A DNA stretch of 64,000 bases. Source: SHLQ01 sp033344795 (GTDB lineage Bacteria > Actinomycetota > Acidimicrobiia > Acidimicrobiales > SHLQ01). The translations under genes and the position numbers were made by a program. The notes under the pieces are model-generated. The model ran no database searches. It was not told where the DNA came from and saw nothing but the letters and a program-made list of their open reading frames with translations. The stretch covers positions 1,178,001 to 1,242,000 of the forward strand of contig JAWPMS010000001.1 in assembly GCA_033344795.1 (NCBI GenBank), given 5' to 3'. This document shows, piece after piece, positions 1-8,549 of this stretch (position 1 is the stretch's first letter; each line of letters begins with the position of its first letter).

Positions 1-3
1 ATG

Positions 4-720
4 TTACTGTGCCGATTCCCAGACGATCACCTCGGAGTCGCCGACGCTCTCGAGCGAGACCTCGCCGGCATCGGTCAGCCGGACGGCATCCCCCGCGGTC
101 AGGGCGTGGTCAGCAAATCGAGCGTCACCCTTGGCGATGAACAGGTGAACACGATGCGCGTCGGGAAGATCAACGGTCTCGCCGTCGCCAAGCCGTCCCG
201 CCCACATCACCGCAGCGCTCTGGTGAATCGTGATGGCACCCTCGTGCCCGCGCCCGGATGCGACGGCAACCAGCCCTCCCCCGTCGAGCGCATCGTTGAG
301 ATCACGCTCCTCGTAACTCGGAGCGATGCCGTCCGTGTCTGGAAGCACCCACATCTGGATGAAGTGCACCGGCTCACTTTCGCTGCCGTTCATCTCGGAA
401 TGTGTGATCCCGGATCCCGCGGACATTCGTTGTGCGAGACCAGGGTAGAGGCGTCCGTGGTTGCCCTCGGAGTCTCGGTGCTCGAGCTGGCCCTCCAGCA
501 CCCAGGTGACGATTTCCATGTTCTGGTGCGCGTGCGGGGTGAAACCCTTGCCCGGCGCGACCCAGTCATCGTTGTGCACGATCAGCAGGCCGTGGCCGAC
601 GTTGTCGGGGTCATAGTGGGGCCCGAAGCTGAAGCTGTGCTTGGAGTCGAGCCATCCGATGTTTGTCGGGAATCGGTCGGCTGCGGGGCGTACGTCGACG
701 GTGGCCGGAGAGGTGGACAT
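4..720 (-). CDS. Pirin family protein
   Basis: A 238-residue cupin-type protein of the pirin family. Members are iron-binding proteins; some are quercetin dioxygenases and others are redox-responsive regulators, so the reaction here is not settled. The metal-binding motif is visible as PHAHQNME (residues 62-69, His63 and His65) and THSEM (His107 and Glu109), which is the usual 2His-His-Glu set. The start was placed at the ATG that gives MSTSPATV; the reading frame stays open upstream, but that extension overlaps the VOC gene and looks unlike pirin. A perfect palindrome lies 41-58 bases upstream of this start, next to a TATACT -10-like box, so the gene is probably repressor controlled. Confidence 0.9.
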   Translation of the reverse strand: MSTSPATVDVRPAADRFPTNIGWLDSKHSFSFGPHYDPDNVGHGLLIVHNDDWVAPGKGFTPHAHQNMEIVTWVLEGQLEHRDSEGNHGRLYPGLAQRMSAGSGITHSEMNGSESEPVHFIQMWVLPDTDGIAPSYEERDLNDALDGGGLVAVASGRGHEGAITIHQSAAVMWAGRLGDGETVDLPDAHRVHLFIAKGDARFADHALTAGDAVRLTDAGEVSLESVGDSEVIVWESAQ

Positions 721-760
721 GAGGTTCCTTTGGGAAGAAGGTCTGATGCGTTCCTCAGTA

Positions 761-778
761 TAGTTCAAGTTTGAACTA
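761..778. promoter_or_regulatory. Palindromic operator upstream of the pirin gene
   Basis: TAGTTCAAGTTTGAACTA is a perfect inverted repeat with 8-bp arms and a 2-bp centre. On the minus strand it sits immediately before TATACT (complement of 757-762), which resembles a -10 box for the pirin gene, so a bound protein would block that promoter. It also covers the stop codon of the VOC gene. The shape is like operators of MarR-type repressors, but no such regulator is encoded nearby, so the binding protein is unknown. Confidence 0.6.
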
Positions 779-1204
779 GTTGCTCTCGACGTCCCCTTCA
801 GGCTCCAGTGAGCCGCCAATGCGAAGGAGGTTTCCGTCGGCATCGAGGAGCGCAAACTCACGCAAGCCGTAGTCCGTGTCGACCGGCGGCAACACCCGCC
901 CCGCCTTCCCTGCGACCACCGCGAACCCCGACGACTCAGCGACGACCTCCCACGCCGAGTGCAGGGAATTGACCGGCTCGACCGAACCGAACCGGATGTA
1001 CACCGCATGATCGTTTGCCTTCGATTTCACTTTGCCGGCGCCGTAGAAATGCAACTCGATGCCAACCGGGTGCTCGAGGATCAGATAGTTCGTGCCGAAT
1101 CGATTCGATTCGACGAACCCCAGCGTCGCGTAGAACGCCGCGGTTCGCTCGAAATCGCTGCTGGGAAAGACCGGGATCTGCGTGGGTGTTTGAGGGGTCG
1201 CCAT
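776..1204 (-). CDS. VOC (glyoxalase/bleomycin resistance) family protein
   Basis: A 142-residue single-module vicinal-oxygen-chelate protein. It opens with the usual strand and helix (IPVFPSSDFERTAAFYATLG), has ILEHPVGIELHFY in the middle and closes with a REFALLDADGNLLRIG strand typical of this fold. Family members bind a metal and act as lyases, dioxygenases or drug-binding proteins; the substrate cannot be read from the sequence. GREKG-like bleomycin-binding features are not obvious. It lies between a haloacid dehalogenase and pirin, all on the minus strand, spaced by 14 and 55 bases, so the three may be transcribed together. Confidence 0.85.
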   Translation of the reverse strand: MATPQTPTQIPVFPSSDFERTAAFYATLGFVESNRFGTNYLILEHPVGIELHFYGAGKVKSKANDHAVYIRFGSVEPVNSLHSAWEVVAESSGFAVVAGKAGRVLPPVDTDYGLREFALLDADGNLLRIGGSLEPEGDVESN

Positions 1205-1218
1205 CCCTCTGGTTTAGC

Positions 1219-1890
1219 TCAGAACGACGATCCCGTGAGGGCTGCCGCCAGCTCGACGAAGTCGTTGACCGACACGTCTGCGGGCGGATAGCTATCGGCA
1301 TAGTGCATGTGCGGGCGCCGAACGTAGGCCGTGCGAAGGCCCACGCTTCGAGCACCTTGCAAGTCCCAATCGTGACACGCCACGAGCCACGTGTGCTCGG
1401 GGTCTGCTCCGCCGATCTCGAGTGCGTGCAGATACGGCGCGCGGTGTGGCTTGAATCGTTGCACCAAGTCGACCGACAGGATTTCGTCGAAGAGATGCCC
1501 GAGCCCGTTGCCGTCGACTTGGGCGGTCACGCCAGCGAGCGAGCTGTTCGTCAGCGGCATCGTCTTCCATCCCGCTTCCCGCAGTGACTCGAGTCCCTCC
1601 ACCACGTCTGGATATGGAGCGATCGCTGCCAGAGACGCTCCCACGCGAGGCACAGCGTCCGCCGCCAATGTCCGATCGATCGAGGCCGCAGTGGTTCGCA
1701 ACGCCGAGGGCGCCAACACCCCGAAGTCCTGATAGCTGTCGGTGATCGCAGACGTCATCGCCAACTGGAGGAGCTTCTGAAACCACATCGTGAAGCCGTG
1801 CTCACTCCCGAGCACGTCATTCACCGTCGCTCGCACGTCCGCGAGATCGAGGGTGGTTTCGTTCATGTCGAACAGCGCAACGTTGGTCAT
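1219..1890 (-). CDS. Haloacid dehalogenase type II (HAD superfamily)
   Basis: A 223-residue HAD hydrolase of the L-2-haloacid dehalogenase type. The nucleophile motif is FDMNETTLDL with Asp8; family enzymes use this Asp to attack the carbon bearing the halogen. Motif II is LTNSSLAG, the Lys motif is QRFKPHRAPY, and motif IV is ACHDWDLQGA. The length matches the family (about 220-230 residues). Many actinobacterial members are annotated as dehalogenases without proof, so halogenated substrates are an inference. Its start faces the first ECF sigma gene across a 125-base divergent region that holds a strong palindrome. Confidence 0.85.
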   Translation of the reverse strand: MTNVALFDMNETTLDLADVRATVNDVLGSEHGFTMWFQKLLQLAMTSAITDSYQDFGVLAPSALRTTAASIDRTLAADAVPRVGASLAAIAPYPDVVEGLESLREAGWKTMPLTNSSLAGVTAQVDGNGLGHLFDEILSVDLVQRFKPHRAPYLHALEIGGADPEHTWLVACHDWDLQGARSVGLRTAYVRRPHMHYADSYPPADVSVNDFVELAAALTGSSF

Positions 1891-1926
1891 GGGTCATGTG
1901 TAGTCCCGTCCCCACGATTTCCGAAA

Positions 1927-1967
1927 TTTGCAGGCTGCTGGGCCGGATTGGCCCAGCAGCCTGCAAA
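1927..1967. repeat. 18-bp inverted repeat, copy 1 of a palindrome family
   Basis: Perfect 18-base arms (1927-1944 and 1950-1967) flank the 5-base centre GGATT. The core of the left arm is CAGGCTGCTGGGCC. It sits between divergent genes, so it is not placed as an ordinary terminator. A related imperfect palindrome lies at 3885-3931, on the other side of the same sigma/partner gene pair. A REP-like mobile palindrome or a regulator site are both possible. Confidence 0.7.
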
Positions 1968-2015
1968 ATTGCGATCGGTGTGTCACATCTCGTGTGGCTG
2001 CGGTGTCATAGAGAC

Positions 2016-2591
2016 ATGGAGCGATCGGCGGAGAACGCAGCGATAGGCAGCGGTTCGGTCCGCGAACAATTCGCCACGTTCGAAGAGATGTACCCGTCAC
2101 TTCGCCGATTCGCGGCTGTCGTCGCCGATCTCGACATGGATCCCGACGACCTCGTGCAAGATGCGCTGGCATCGACGCTCCAGCGATATGCCTTTGACGA
2201 ACTCGACCAGCCTCTCGCCTACCTGAAGCGTGCGATCGTCCATCGCGCCGCGAACAAACGTCGGCGTGCTGGGCGGCTACGGGCCCTCCTGCCTCGGCTC
2301 AAGAACGACACATCCCAGTCGGATGTGTATCCGTCGGACCTCGCTGTGTTGGACGAGCTCGCACCGCTCGATCGAGCCGTCATCTTCCTCGCCGATGTCG
2401 AGGGCGAACCGCACGAACGAATCGCAGCTGAGCTCGGCCTGACCCCAGCCGCGGTCAGAAAACGCGCAAGCCGCGCCCGGAGACAGCTGCGGTCGATCCT
2501 TCATCCACAGATCTCCGCGGTCAGGCACGACGGGGTTGACGCAGCTGAGAGCCCGGCTGTTCGCGGCGACACCGAATCGAAAGGAACATGA
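2016..2591 (+). CDS. ECF-type RNA polymerase sigma factor
   Basis: A 191-residue sigma-70 family protein with region 2 (about residues 15-85; DMDPDDLVQDALAST, then the RAIVHRAANKRRR stretch) and region 4 (about 120-165; ERIAAELGLTPAAVRKRASR, the HTH that reads the -35 element). It would direct RNA polymerase to a small alternative regulon. The ATG at 2016 was chosen because the upstream extension of the frame runs through the palindrome. The stop overlaps the next start as ATGA, so the downstream membrane protein is translationally coupled and is the likely partner or anti-sigma factor. Confidence 0.88.
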   Translation: MERSAENAAIGSGSVREQFATFEEMYPSLRRFAAVVADLDMDPDDLVQDALASTLQRYAFDELDQPLAYLKRAIVHRAANKRRRAGRLRALLPRLKNDTSQSDVYPSDLAVLDELAPLDRAVIFLADVEGEPHERIAAELGLTPAAVRKRASRARRQLRSILHPQISAVRHDGVDAAESPAVRGDTESKGT

Positions 2592-3892
2592 TGAACGGAA
2601 CCGATCTTCTCGAACGACGCGCCGAGCGCGGTTCCGCGCGGGGAGCGGCAAACGTGTGGGCCAACGCGCAGCTATCACCTCACGATGGCCGAGGGCCAGA
2701 GCATCGATCGCGGTTGCTCTTTCGAATTGCACTCGTCGTGTGGATCGTCGGTCTCATCGCCGTCGCTCTCGATCAGGCCAATGACGATTCTCCAACCGAC
2801 ACCGTCGACCAACCCGACACGACCGAGCCAGTCTCGGCCGATGACGAAGCACTCCTACCAGAGCCCATTCTGATCGATGGCATGAAGCTCGACGGCGCGT
2901 CGATCCCCTTCAGTTATTCCACCGCGGACTCCGAAGGTGCTGTCGAGGGCGCTGTTGAGGACTTCTTCGATGGACTGTTCGGATCGAACCGTGATCGGGC
3001 GGTCATCAACGATGCCGACGAACGGGGGACGTCGACCGTCATCTTCGCCGACCCTGAACGCCCCTTCGAAGAACCAATTCTCGGATTGTTGCTCTTCGGT
3101 TCCGGTGGGTTTCGGCCTTGGGGCGTCAACGTCGAGCCGGGTCAACTCGAGGAACTCTCCGCGCACGTCGCCCAGCAGGACGGCGACTGGAGGATCGACG
3201 AAGACAGCGGCCTCGTCGAAGTTGCTCGGTTCGATGACGACCCGTGGGACATGGTTCGCTATGGATGGCAGTTCGACTTCGTCGATGGTGACGATCAAGC
3301 GACGTTGCAAGCGGAACGTCACGATGCGTTCGCCGAGTGGATCTGGCTCTCGCGTCTCGGATCCGGTGAGGTCGACAGCGGACGAAACCTCTCTGTGACG
3401 CCCACGACGGTGCTCGGCAACGACGCCCTGGTTCTGTCGATAGAAGGTACGGACAGGCGAGACCCCGACTTCGCGGACGCTCGTACGGAGCTGCTTTGGA
3501 CGTCCGACGACTTCGCGTATCGGCTCGTCTCGTCGTCGGTGCGAGACAACACCGCGTTTGGACGGGCGCCCGATGAAGACGTCGACAACCTCACGCTCGT
3601 CGAGCGTCAGGTGTGGCTCGATTCCATCGACCGAGCGAACCGCACACCGATCATCGAATGGGTTGGCGGTCTGTTGAGCATCACCCTGATGCTTGCGCTG
3701 ATCGTGAGCTCCGTGGTGTTGCTCTTTCGCAGGTCGTATCGCTCGTCTGCGATCGCATTCGCGACGGTGCTCGTCTGGATCGTCGTGCTTGGATCCTTCG
3801 GCTTCTCACAACTCCTCATCTTGACCGCCGGCCTGGGGCTCGCCTGGTGGTCATGGCGCACCCGAGCGCGTGGCCCAATTGGCGAAATTTGA
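2588..3892 (+). CDS. Membrane protein coupled to an ECF sigma factor (possible anti-sigma)
   Basis: A 434-residue protein of unknown family. A cytoplasmic N-terminus of about 40 residues is followed by one membrane helix (RIALVVWIVGLIAVAL), an acidic Asp/Glu-rich extracellular domain of roughly 300 residues, and two or three C-terminal helices (from about residue 360). It overlaps the sigma gene by four bases, with AAAGGA as ribosome site. The single short cytoplasmic tail and the coupling fit an anti-sigma or sensor role, but no known anti-sigma motif such as a zinc-binding HxxxCxxC is visible. Its TGA lies inside a hairpin that it shares with the convergent gene. Confidence 0.75.
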   Translation: MMNGTDLLERRAERGSARGAANVWANAQLSPHDGRGPEHRSRLLFRIALVVWIVGLIAVALDQANDDSPTDTVDQPDTTEPVSADDEALLPEPILIDGMKLDGASIPFSYSTADSEGAVEGAVEDFFDGLFGSNRDRAVINDADERGTSTVIFADPERPFEEPILGLLLFGSGGFRPWGVNVEPGQLEELSAHVAQQDGDWRIDEDSGLVEVARFDDDPWDMVRYGWQFDFVDGDDQATLQAERHDAFAEWIWLSRLGSGEVDSGRNLSVTPTTVLGNDALVLSIEGTDRRDPDFADARTELLWTSDDFAYRLVSSSVRDNTAFGRAPDEDVDNLTLVERQVWLDSIDRANRTPIIEWVGGLLSITLMLALIVSSVVLLFRRSYRSSAIAFATVLVWIVVLGSFGFSQLLILTAGLGLAWWSWRTRARGPIGEI

Positions 3893-3931
3893 AGCCTGCT
3901 GGGCCAATCTGGCCCACCATCCTTCAAATTT
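3885..3931. terminator. Shared convergent hairpin, copy 2 of the palindrome family
   Basis: Two 21-base arms (3885-3905, 3911-3931) pair at 18 of 21 positions around the loop AATCT. The sequence is related to the palindrome at 1927-1967 (both have AAATTTG and a GCTGGGCC half). The stop codons of both convergent genes fall inside the arms: TGA at 3890-3892 on the plus strand and TGA complementary to 3924-3926 on the minus strand. It most likely acts as a bidirectional terminator, though it lacks a clear T-run. Confidence 0.6.
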
Positions 3932-5678
3932 GGAATTGGCCGGCGGTGGGAGCTCGGTAGACCTCGGTGTAGTCCGGAGCGAGCGTCTCGTTTCCGAGGA
4001 TGATGTCCGCGGCCCGTTCGGCGATCATCATCGTCGGGGCATAGATGTTGCCGTTGCTGACCGCTGGCATCACGGACGCGTCGACGACATAAAGCCCCTC
4101 GGTGCCGTGGACCTGCATGGTGGACGGGTCCACCACGGCCATGGGGTCGGACGCCGGCCCCATCTTCGCGGTACAAGAAGGGTGCAACGCGGTCTCGGCA
4201 TCCTGGCGAATCCAGTCGAGGATCTGCTCGTCGGTCTCCACGTCGGGCCCAGGAGACACCTCTCCCCCGTCGTACGGGGCGAAGGCTGGTTGGCGCATGA
4301 TGTGTCGAGCAGTACGAATTGCTTCGACCCATTCCTTGCGATCGTTCTCGGTCGAGAGGTAGTTGAACTGCACCGCTGGGTGTTCGCGTGGGTTCGTCGA
4401 TTTGATCTTCACCGTGCCGCGCACGTCGCTGTACATCGGTCCAACGTGAACCTGGTAGCCGTGACCTCCCTCTGGAGACGATCCGTCGTAGCGAATCGCG
4501 ATCGGCAGGAAGTGGAACATCAGGTTGGGATACTCGACGTCGTCGTTGCTGCGAACGAACGCTCCTGCCTCGAAATGATTGGTCGCCGCCGGACCCTTGC
4601 GAAACAGCCACTGCAGCCCGATGAAGGGCATGCGCCACTTGGCGTTGTAGGGCTGCATCGAAACCGGTTGGGTGCACGAATGTTGGATGTAGACCTCGAG
4701 ATGATCCTGCAGGTTCTCGCCGACACCAGGGAGATCGGACACGACGTCGATGCCCAGCGCCGAAAGGTGCTTCCAGTCGCCGACACCACTGAGCTGCAAG
4801 AGCTGAGGCGAATTGAACGCCCCGCCACAACTGATGACGTTCTTGGCCTTCGCCACATGTGTCTTGCGACCACGCTTGTACTCGACGCCGACCGCCTTGT
4901 TTCCTTCGAACTGGATCTTGTTCACCTGTGCCAAGGTCTTGAGCGTCAGGTTCGGGCGATCGAGCACGGGGTGGAGATAAGCGCGAGCTGCACTCATGCG
5001 CCGCCCTCGGGTCATGTTCTTGTCGAAGATCGCGAAGCCCTCTTGACGAAAACCGTTCACATCGGTGGTTGCGGCGAACCCAGCTTCGGGTCCCGCCTTC
5101 AGCCAGGCCTTGAAGAGCGGCGTACTGGCGGGTCCGGTTTCCATCTGCAAGGGACCTTCATCGCCGCGCCAGTCGTCGCCGCCGACGAGTCGATTCTCCA
5201 TGCGCTTGAAGTAGGGCAAACAATGGGCATAGTCCCAAGCCTCGAGGCCGTCGGTTGCCCCCCACTTGTCGTAGTCCATGGGGTTGCCGCGCTGGAAGAT
5301 CATGCCGTTGATGCTCGACGATCCCCCGAGCACCTTGCCGCGAGCGTGGTAGATCTTGCGACCATTCATGTGTGGCTCGGGTTCGCTCTCGTACTTCCAG
5401 TCGTAGAACCGGGATCCGATCGGATAGGTCAGGGCCGCGGGCATGTGGATGAATACGTCCCACTTCCAGTCCTTGCGACCTGCCTCGAGCACGAGAACCT
5501 TGTTGTTCGGATCGGCGCTCAGACGGTTGGCCATCGCGCAACCCGCGCTGCCGCCGCCAATGACCACGTAGTCGAACTGTGTTTCTCGTGATACTTCCGA
5601 TCGACGCTTCGAGCGAGTTTCAGTTGCAGCGATGGCCTTCGCCCTCGCGCCATTCATCTTCTCGAACAATGTGCTCAT
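3924..5678 (-). CDS. GMC family oxidoreductase (choline dehydrogenase-like)
   Basis: A 584-residue FAD enzyme of the glucose-methanol-choline family. The FAD-binding motif is at about residues 37-55 (VVIGGGSAGCAMANRLSAD), followed by the GMC signature GKVLGGSSSINGMI. C-terminal features include TALHPSCTAKMG (catalytic His region) and YVVDASVMPAVSNGN. The closest general match is choline/alcohol dehydrogenase (BetA type), which oxidises choline to betaine aldehyde; other alcohols are possible. The start MSTLFEKM was chosen because the longer frame runs into the intergenic region. A TetR gene is divergent 129 bases upstream, as in BetI-controlled systems, and is the likely regulator. Confidence 0.88.
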   Translation of the reverse strand: MSTLFEKMNGARAKAIAATETRSKRRSEVSRETQFDYVVIGGGSAGCAMANRLSADPNNKVLVLEAGRKDWKWDVFIHMPAALTYPIGSRFYDWKYESEPEPHMNGRKIYHARGKVLGGSSSINGMIFQRGNPMDYDKWGATDGLEAWDYAHCLPYFKRMENRLVGGDDWRGDEGPLQMETGPASTPLFKAWLKAGPEAGFAATTDVNGFRQEGFAIFDKNMTRGRRMSAARAYLHPVLDRPNLTLKTLAQVNKIQFEGNKAVGVEYKRGRKTHVAKAKNVISCGGAFNSPQLLQLSGVGDWKHLSALGIDVVSDLPGVGENLQDHLEVYIQHSCTQPVSMQPYNAKWRMPFIGLQWLFRKGPAATNHFEAGAFVRSNDDVEYPNLMFHFLPIAIRYDGSSPEGGHGYQVHVGPMYSDVRGTVKIKSTNPREHPAVQFNYLSTENDRKEWVEAIRTARHIMRQPAFAPYDGGEVSPGPDVETDEQILDWIRQDAETALHPSCTAKMGPASDPMAVVDPSTMQVHGTEGLYVVDASVMPAVSNGNIYAPTMMIAERAADIILGNETLAPDYTEVYRAPTAGQFQI

Positions 5679-5807
5679 GGTTCCCCAATTCGACAAAAAC
5701 CGTCTGAGCAGTACAGTAACTGACATGATCGAGATTCTCAAGCGGAGCGGAGCTCGCGAAGCGAACAACACATCGGACTCGGATGTCGGGCGGAAGTCTC
5801 GACAACA

Positions 5808-6368
5808 ATGAAGCAGCACGCAAAGACAGAGGCGACGAAAGCCAAGCTGCTCGACGCGGCGGCGGAAGTCGTGCGAGCCGATGGCGTCTCGAACCTCACG
5901 CTCGATCGCGTCGCGGAGAGCGCCGGTGTCAGCAAAGGCGGGCTGCTGTACCACTACCCGACGAAGCAGGCGCTCATTGCGGCGATGTTGGAGCGCACCC
6001 TCGCCCGCGCGGATGACAGGCTCAACGAGCTGGCGGTCACGAACGGTCGAACCACCGGTGCGTTCGCCCAGGCGTACCTCGACTACGTACGCTCCGATCA
6101 GCCCGCCGAGCTCGATTCAGCAACGGGAATTTTCGCCTCTGCAGCGCTCGACGATGGAGACCTCACCCCGGCCCAAGAACAATTCGCGTCGTGGCAGGAA
6201 CGGCTGCTCGACGACGATGGCCTCGACCCGACGACCGCCCTCCTCGCTCGGGTCGTAGGCGACGGACTCTGGTTGATCGATCTCTTCGGTCTCGCGCCAC
6301 CAACTCACGAGCAACGCAACGAATTGATCGCCATGGTCGAAGCATTGGTCCAGAGATCGTCAAGCTGA
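5808..6368 (+). CDS. TetR/AcrR family transcriptional regulator
   Basis: A 186-residue repressor-type protein. The N-terminal HTH is clear (residues about 10-56, with LTLDRVAESAGVSKGGLLYH and YPTKQALIAAML). The C-terminal ligand domain is of the type with an LARVVGDGLWLIDLFGL helix. It is divergently transcribed from the GMC oxidoreductase and probably controls it and itself. The inducer is unknown. The C-terminal half does not carry recognisable BetI features. Confidence 0.88.
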   Translation: MKQHAKTEATKAKLLDAAAEVVRADGVSNLTLDRVAESAGVSKGGLLYHYPTKQALIAAMLERTLARADDRLNELAVTNGRTTGAFAQAYLDYVRSDQPAELDSATGIFASAALDDGDLTPAQEQFASWQERLLDDDGLDPTTALLARVVGDGLWLIDLFGLAPPTHEQRNELIAMVEALVQRSSS

Positions 6369-6386
6369 GATGCCCGGCCAGACGTC

Positions 6387-7451
6387 TTAGTTGATGGTGG
6401 CGTCCTCGGGATGTTGCATCAACCCGTCGAACAAGTCGTCGAGGTCGAGGTTCTCCAGATCGAGGTTCTCGAGATCCAGGGGGAAGTCCTTGAACGGACC
6501 CTCGTCGAGAAAGCTGTCGAAGTTGGGCAGGTCACAGTCGGGAATTTCGATCTTGGTCGTCGTCCCCGATCGATCGACGGTGACGTTCATGCACTCGGCA
6601 AAGTCCTTCATCTCGTTCTCAAATTCGCGGAAGGTCCCATCCTCGAAGAAGGGAAAGAACGGGCTCTCTCCCTCTTCGGACGGGAAATCCTCGAAGGAGA
6701 AGTCCTCGCCGGGGAAACCGTCACTGTCGAAGAGACCTTCCGGCAGCCCGAATCGTTCGGCGAACTCGCTCGGATCGAAGAACATCACCGGACCATCGGC
6801 GTGCTCGGACACGAGGTCGAGGATCCGTTCGATCTGCTCCTTCGGGCCACGGACCTCCACGAATGTCTCGTCGTCGAATAACGCCGAGGCGGTCACCTCG
6901 TCTCCGTCGTTCTTGATCCAGACCGTTTGGTCGTCGATCTGGCGGGTCTCATCGGCAGCGGCTTCGGCATCGGCAGCACGGGAAGCAGCGTCGTCTCCGC
7001 TGATGACGGCGATGGCGAACGACTCATCGCCCAGGTTGAGCTGCAGGTCGAAGTTCTCGTCGTTCAACCCGGCGAAGGGGCCACGCCCCTCAGGCGGATC
7101 GAGCGGCGCATCCGTGACCGTGGTCTCGGTCGACGAACTCGGCGCGGCGGTCGTCGACGTGGTGGACGGCTCCACCTGCGAAGCGAGACCGGCGGGTTCC
7201 TCCGACGAGATCTCCTCGCCATCATCGGTTGCCAAGGTGATGGCATCCGGCTGGTCGTCGCTTACCAGCGCAACACCGATCGGCAAGGCGATGACGGCCA
7301 CGAGCGCGGCCATCGCACCGCCAATGACCTTGCGGCGTTTGTTTCGACGGCGTCCGACTTCTGCGGTGAGCTCGTCGATTGTGGGTGGGGTCGGGACCGG
7401 TCCGAGAGCGGCGCGTCGACCGGCGGCTTCGAGATAATCATTTGAAGGCAT
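6387..7451 (-). CDS. Sigma-coupled membrane protein with acidic extracellular domain
   Basis: A 354-residue protein. About 40 cytoplasmic residues ending in RRRNKRRKVIGG precede one membrane helix (AMAALVAVIALPIGVALV), then a Ser/Thr-rich linker and a long acidic domain. The end carries short repeats (LENLDLENLDLDDLFDGL). The start overlaps the stop of the upstream ECF sigma gene by 14 bases. Order and topology match a sigma/anti-sigma pair, but no anti-sigma motif is visible. A function in sensing outside stress is inference only. Confidence 0.75.
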   Translation of the reverse strand: MPSNDYLEAAGRRAALGPVPTPPTIDELTAEVGRRRNKRRKVIGGAMAALVAVIALPIGVALVSDDQPDAITLATDDGEEISSEEPAGLASQVEPSTTSTTAAPSSSTETTVTDAPLDPPEGRGPFAGLNDENFDLQLNLGDESFAIAVISGDDAASRAADAEAAADETRQIDDQTVWIKNDGDEVTASALFDDETFVEVRGPKEQIERILDLVSEHADGPVMFFDPSEFAERFGLPEGLFDSDGFPGEDFSFEDFPSEEGESPFFPFFEDGTFREFENEMKDFAECMNVTVDRSGTTTKIEIPDCDLPNFDSFLDEGPFKDFPLDLENLDLENLDLDDLFDGLMQHPEDATIN

Positions 7452-7941
7452 GAAACAAACGTCTTTCTGAGGAGTGGTTCGAACCGAGATCTTGTGCGAG
7501 TGCGTCGTGCGCCCGGCGAAGCATTGTGGCGACCGTGCCACGCTGCACTCCAAGCGCTTCCGCGATGCCGGCTTCGGTCAGGTCGCCGACGTACCGCAGG
7601 ATGACGGCTGACCGGGTGCGATCCGGCAACCGAGAAACCGCATTCCACAATTCGTGGTCTGGTTCGATGGGCGCTGCTGTCGTTGGGGTCCAGCCGAGGT
7701 CGGCGGCAACCGACCGATCGCGAGCGGATCGACGCAAACGCCGTCGCGCGTCGTTGAGCGCAACTTTGTAGAGCCAACCGCCTGGACGATCCATCTTCGA
7801 GACGCGATCCCACTTCGCGAGCGCTCTCACGAACGCCTCCGACGCTGCGTCGGCCGAAACCTGACCATCTCCGGTGAGCAACGTGAGAGCGTTGACCACA
7901 CGGGGATACTCACTTTGGTACCACGTAGCGAAATCGATCAT
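7438..7941 (-). CDS. ECF-type sigma factor (SigE-like)
   Basis: A 167-residue sigma factor from the start MIDFATWYQSEYP. Region 2 contains DAASEAFVRALAKWDRV and PGGWLYKVALNDARRRLRR; region 4 contains LPDRTRSAVILRYVGDLTEA and the HTH IAEALGVQRGTVATMLRRA. The nearby GGAGG in front of ATG 7941 supports this start; an upstream GTG at 7968 would add nine residues. It faces another ECF sigma gene (8070) across a 128-base divergent promoter region, and overlaps the membrane protein gene downstream. Confidence 0.88.
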   Translation of the reverse strand: MIDFATWYQSEYPRVVNALTLLTGDGQVSADAASEAFVRALAKWDRVSKMDRPGGWLYKVALNDARRRLRRSARDRSVAADLGWTPTTAAPIEPDHELWNAVSRLPDRTRSAVILRYVGDLTEAGIAEALGVQRGTVATMLRRAHDALAQDLGSNHSSERRLFHAFK

Positions 7942-8069
7942 CGAGACAACAAGCCTCCTCAGGCCCAAAAGGTAGACAAACTCGACAGAAAAAGATCCGC
8001 GGTGTGTAAACGTTCCCGTGTGACGAATCGTCTTAGTGATGTGGGCACACGTCGATCTGCGGGCAAAAC

Positions 8070-8549
8070 ATGGTGAGCGTTGGCCAACTCGAGGCCCTGT
8101 ACTCGCAACAGCTTGATCACTTTGTTGGACTCGCGGACTGGATCATCGGCGATCGATCGATCGCTGAAGAGGTCGTACAAGACACCTTCATTCGTCTGGT
8201 CGCCAGCCCGCCTCATCTCCGAGACCACGCCGCCCTCGAGGCGTATGTGCGGTCGGCGGTGCTGAACCGCTGCCGAACGAGAGGCCGGCGTCTCACGTTG
8301 GAACGCCGACACGCGCGCTCGCTTTCGGAGCCCATGATCGAGGATGAATATCTCGACGGGCACGTCAGACAAGCGGTGTTGTCGTTGCCCATGAGGCAAC
8401 GACAGTGTGTCGTGCTCCGCTTCTACGACGACCTGACCGTCGCACAAATCGCGAAAACCCTGCGGCTCCGACCGGGCACGGTCAAGAGCCACCTTCACCG
8501 GGGTCTACAGACCCTCGGCAAGCAACTCAACGAGGAGGTCCGATCATGA
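8070..8549 (+). CDS. ECF-type sigma factor
   Basis: A 159-residue sigma factor. Region 2 reads IAEEVVQDTFIRLVASPPH with YVRSAVLNRCRTRGRR; region 4 reads LPMRQRQCVVLRFYDDLTVA and IAKTLRLRPGTVKSHLHRG. It ends ATGA with the next gene. It is divergent from the sigma gene at 7941, so the two systems share one control region and may cross-regulate. Confidence 0.9.
   Translation: MVSVGQLEALYSQQLDHFVGLADWIIGDRSIAEEVVQDTFIRLVASPPHLRDHAALEAYVRSAVLNRCRTRGRRLTLERRHARSLSEPMIEDEYLDGHVRQAVLSLPMRQRQCVVLRFYDDLTVAQIAKTLRLRPGTVKSHLHRGLQTLGKQLNEEVRS

Noticed and set aside
1..774. Open 257-residue plus-strand frame over the pirin gene
   Set aside because: It is antisense to a clear pirin with intact metal motifs and has no family resemblance; a by-product of high GC.
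3870..5591. 573-residue plus-strand frame over the GMC oxidoreductase
   Set aside because: Antisense shadow; composition lacks any protein signature and the opposite strand carries the full FAD enzyme.
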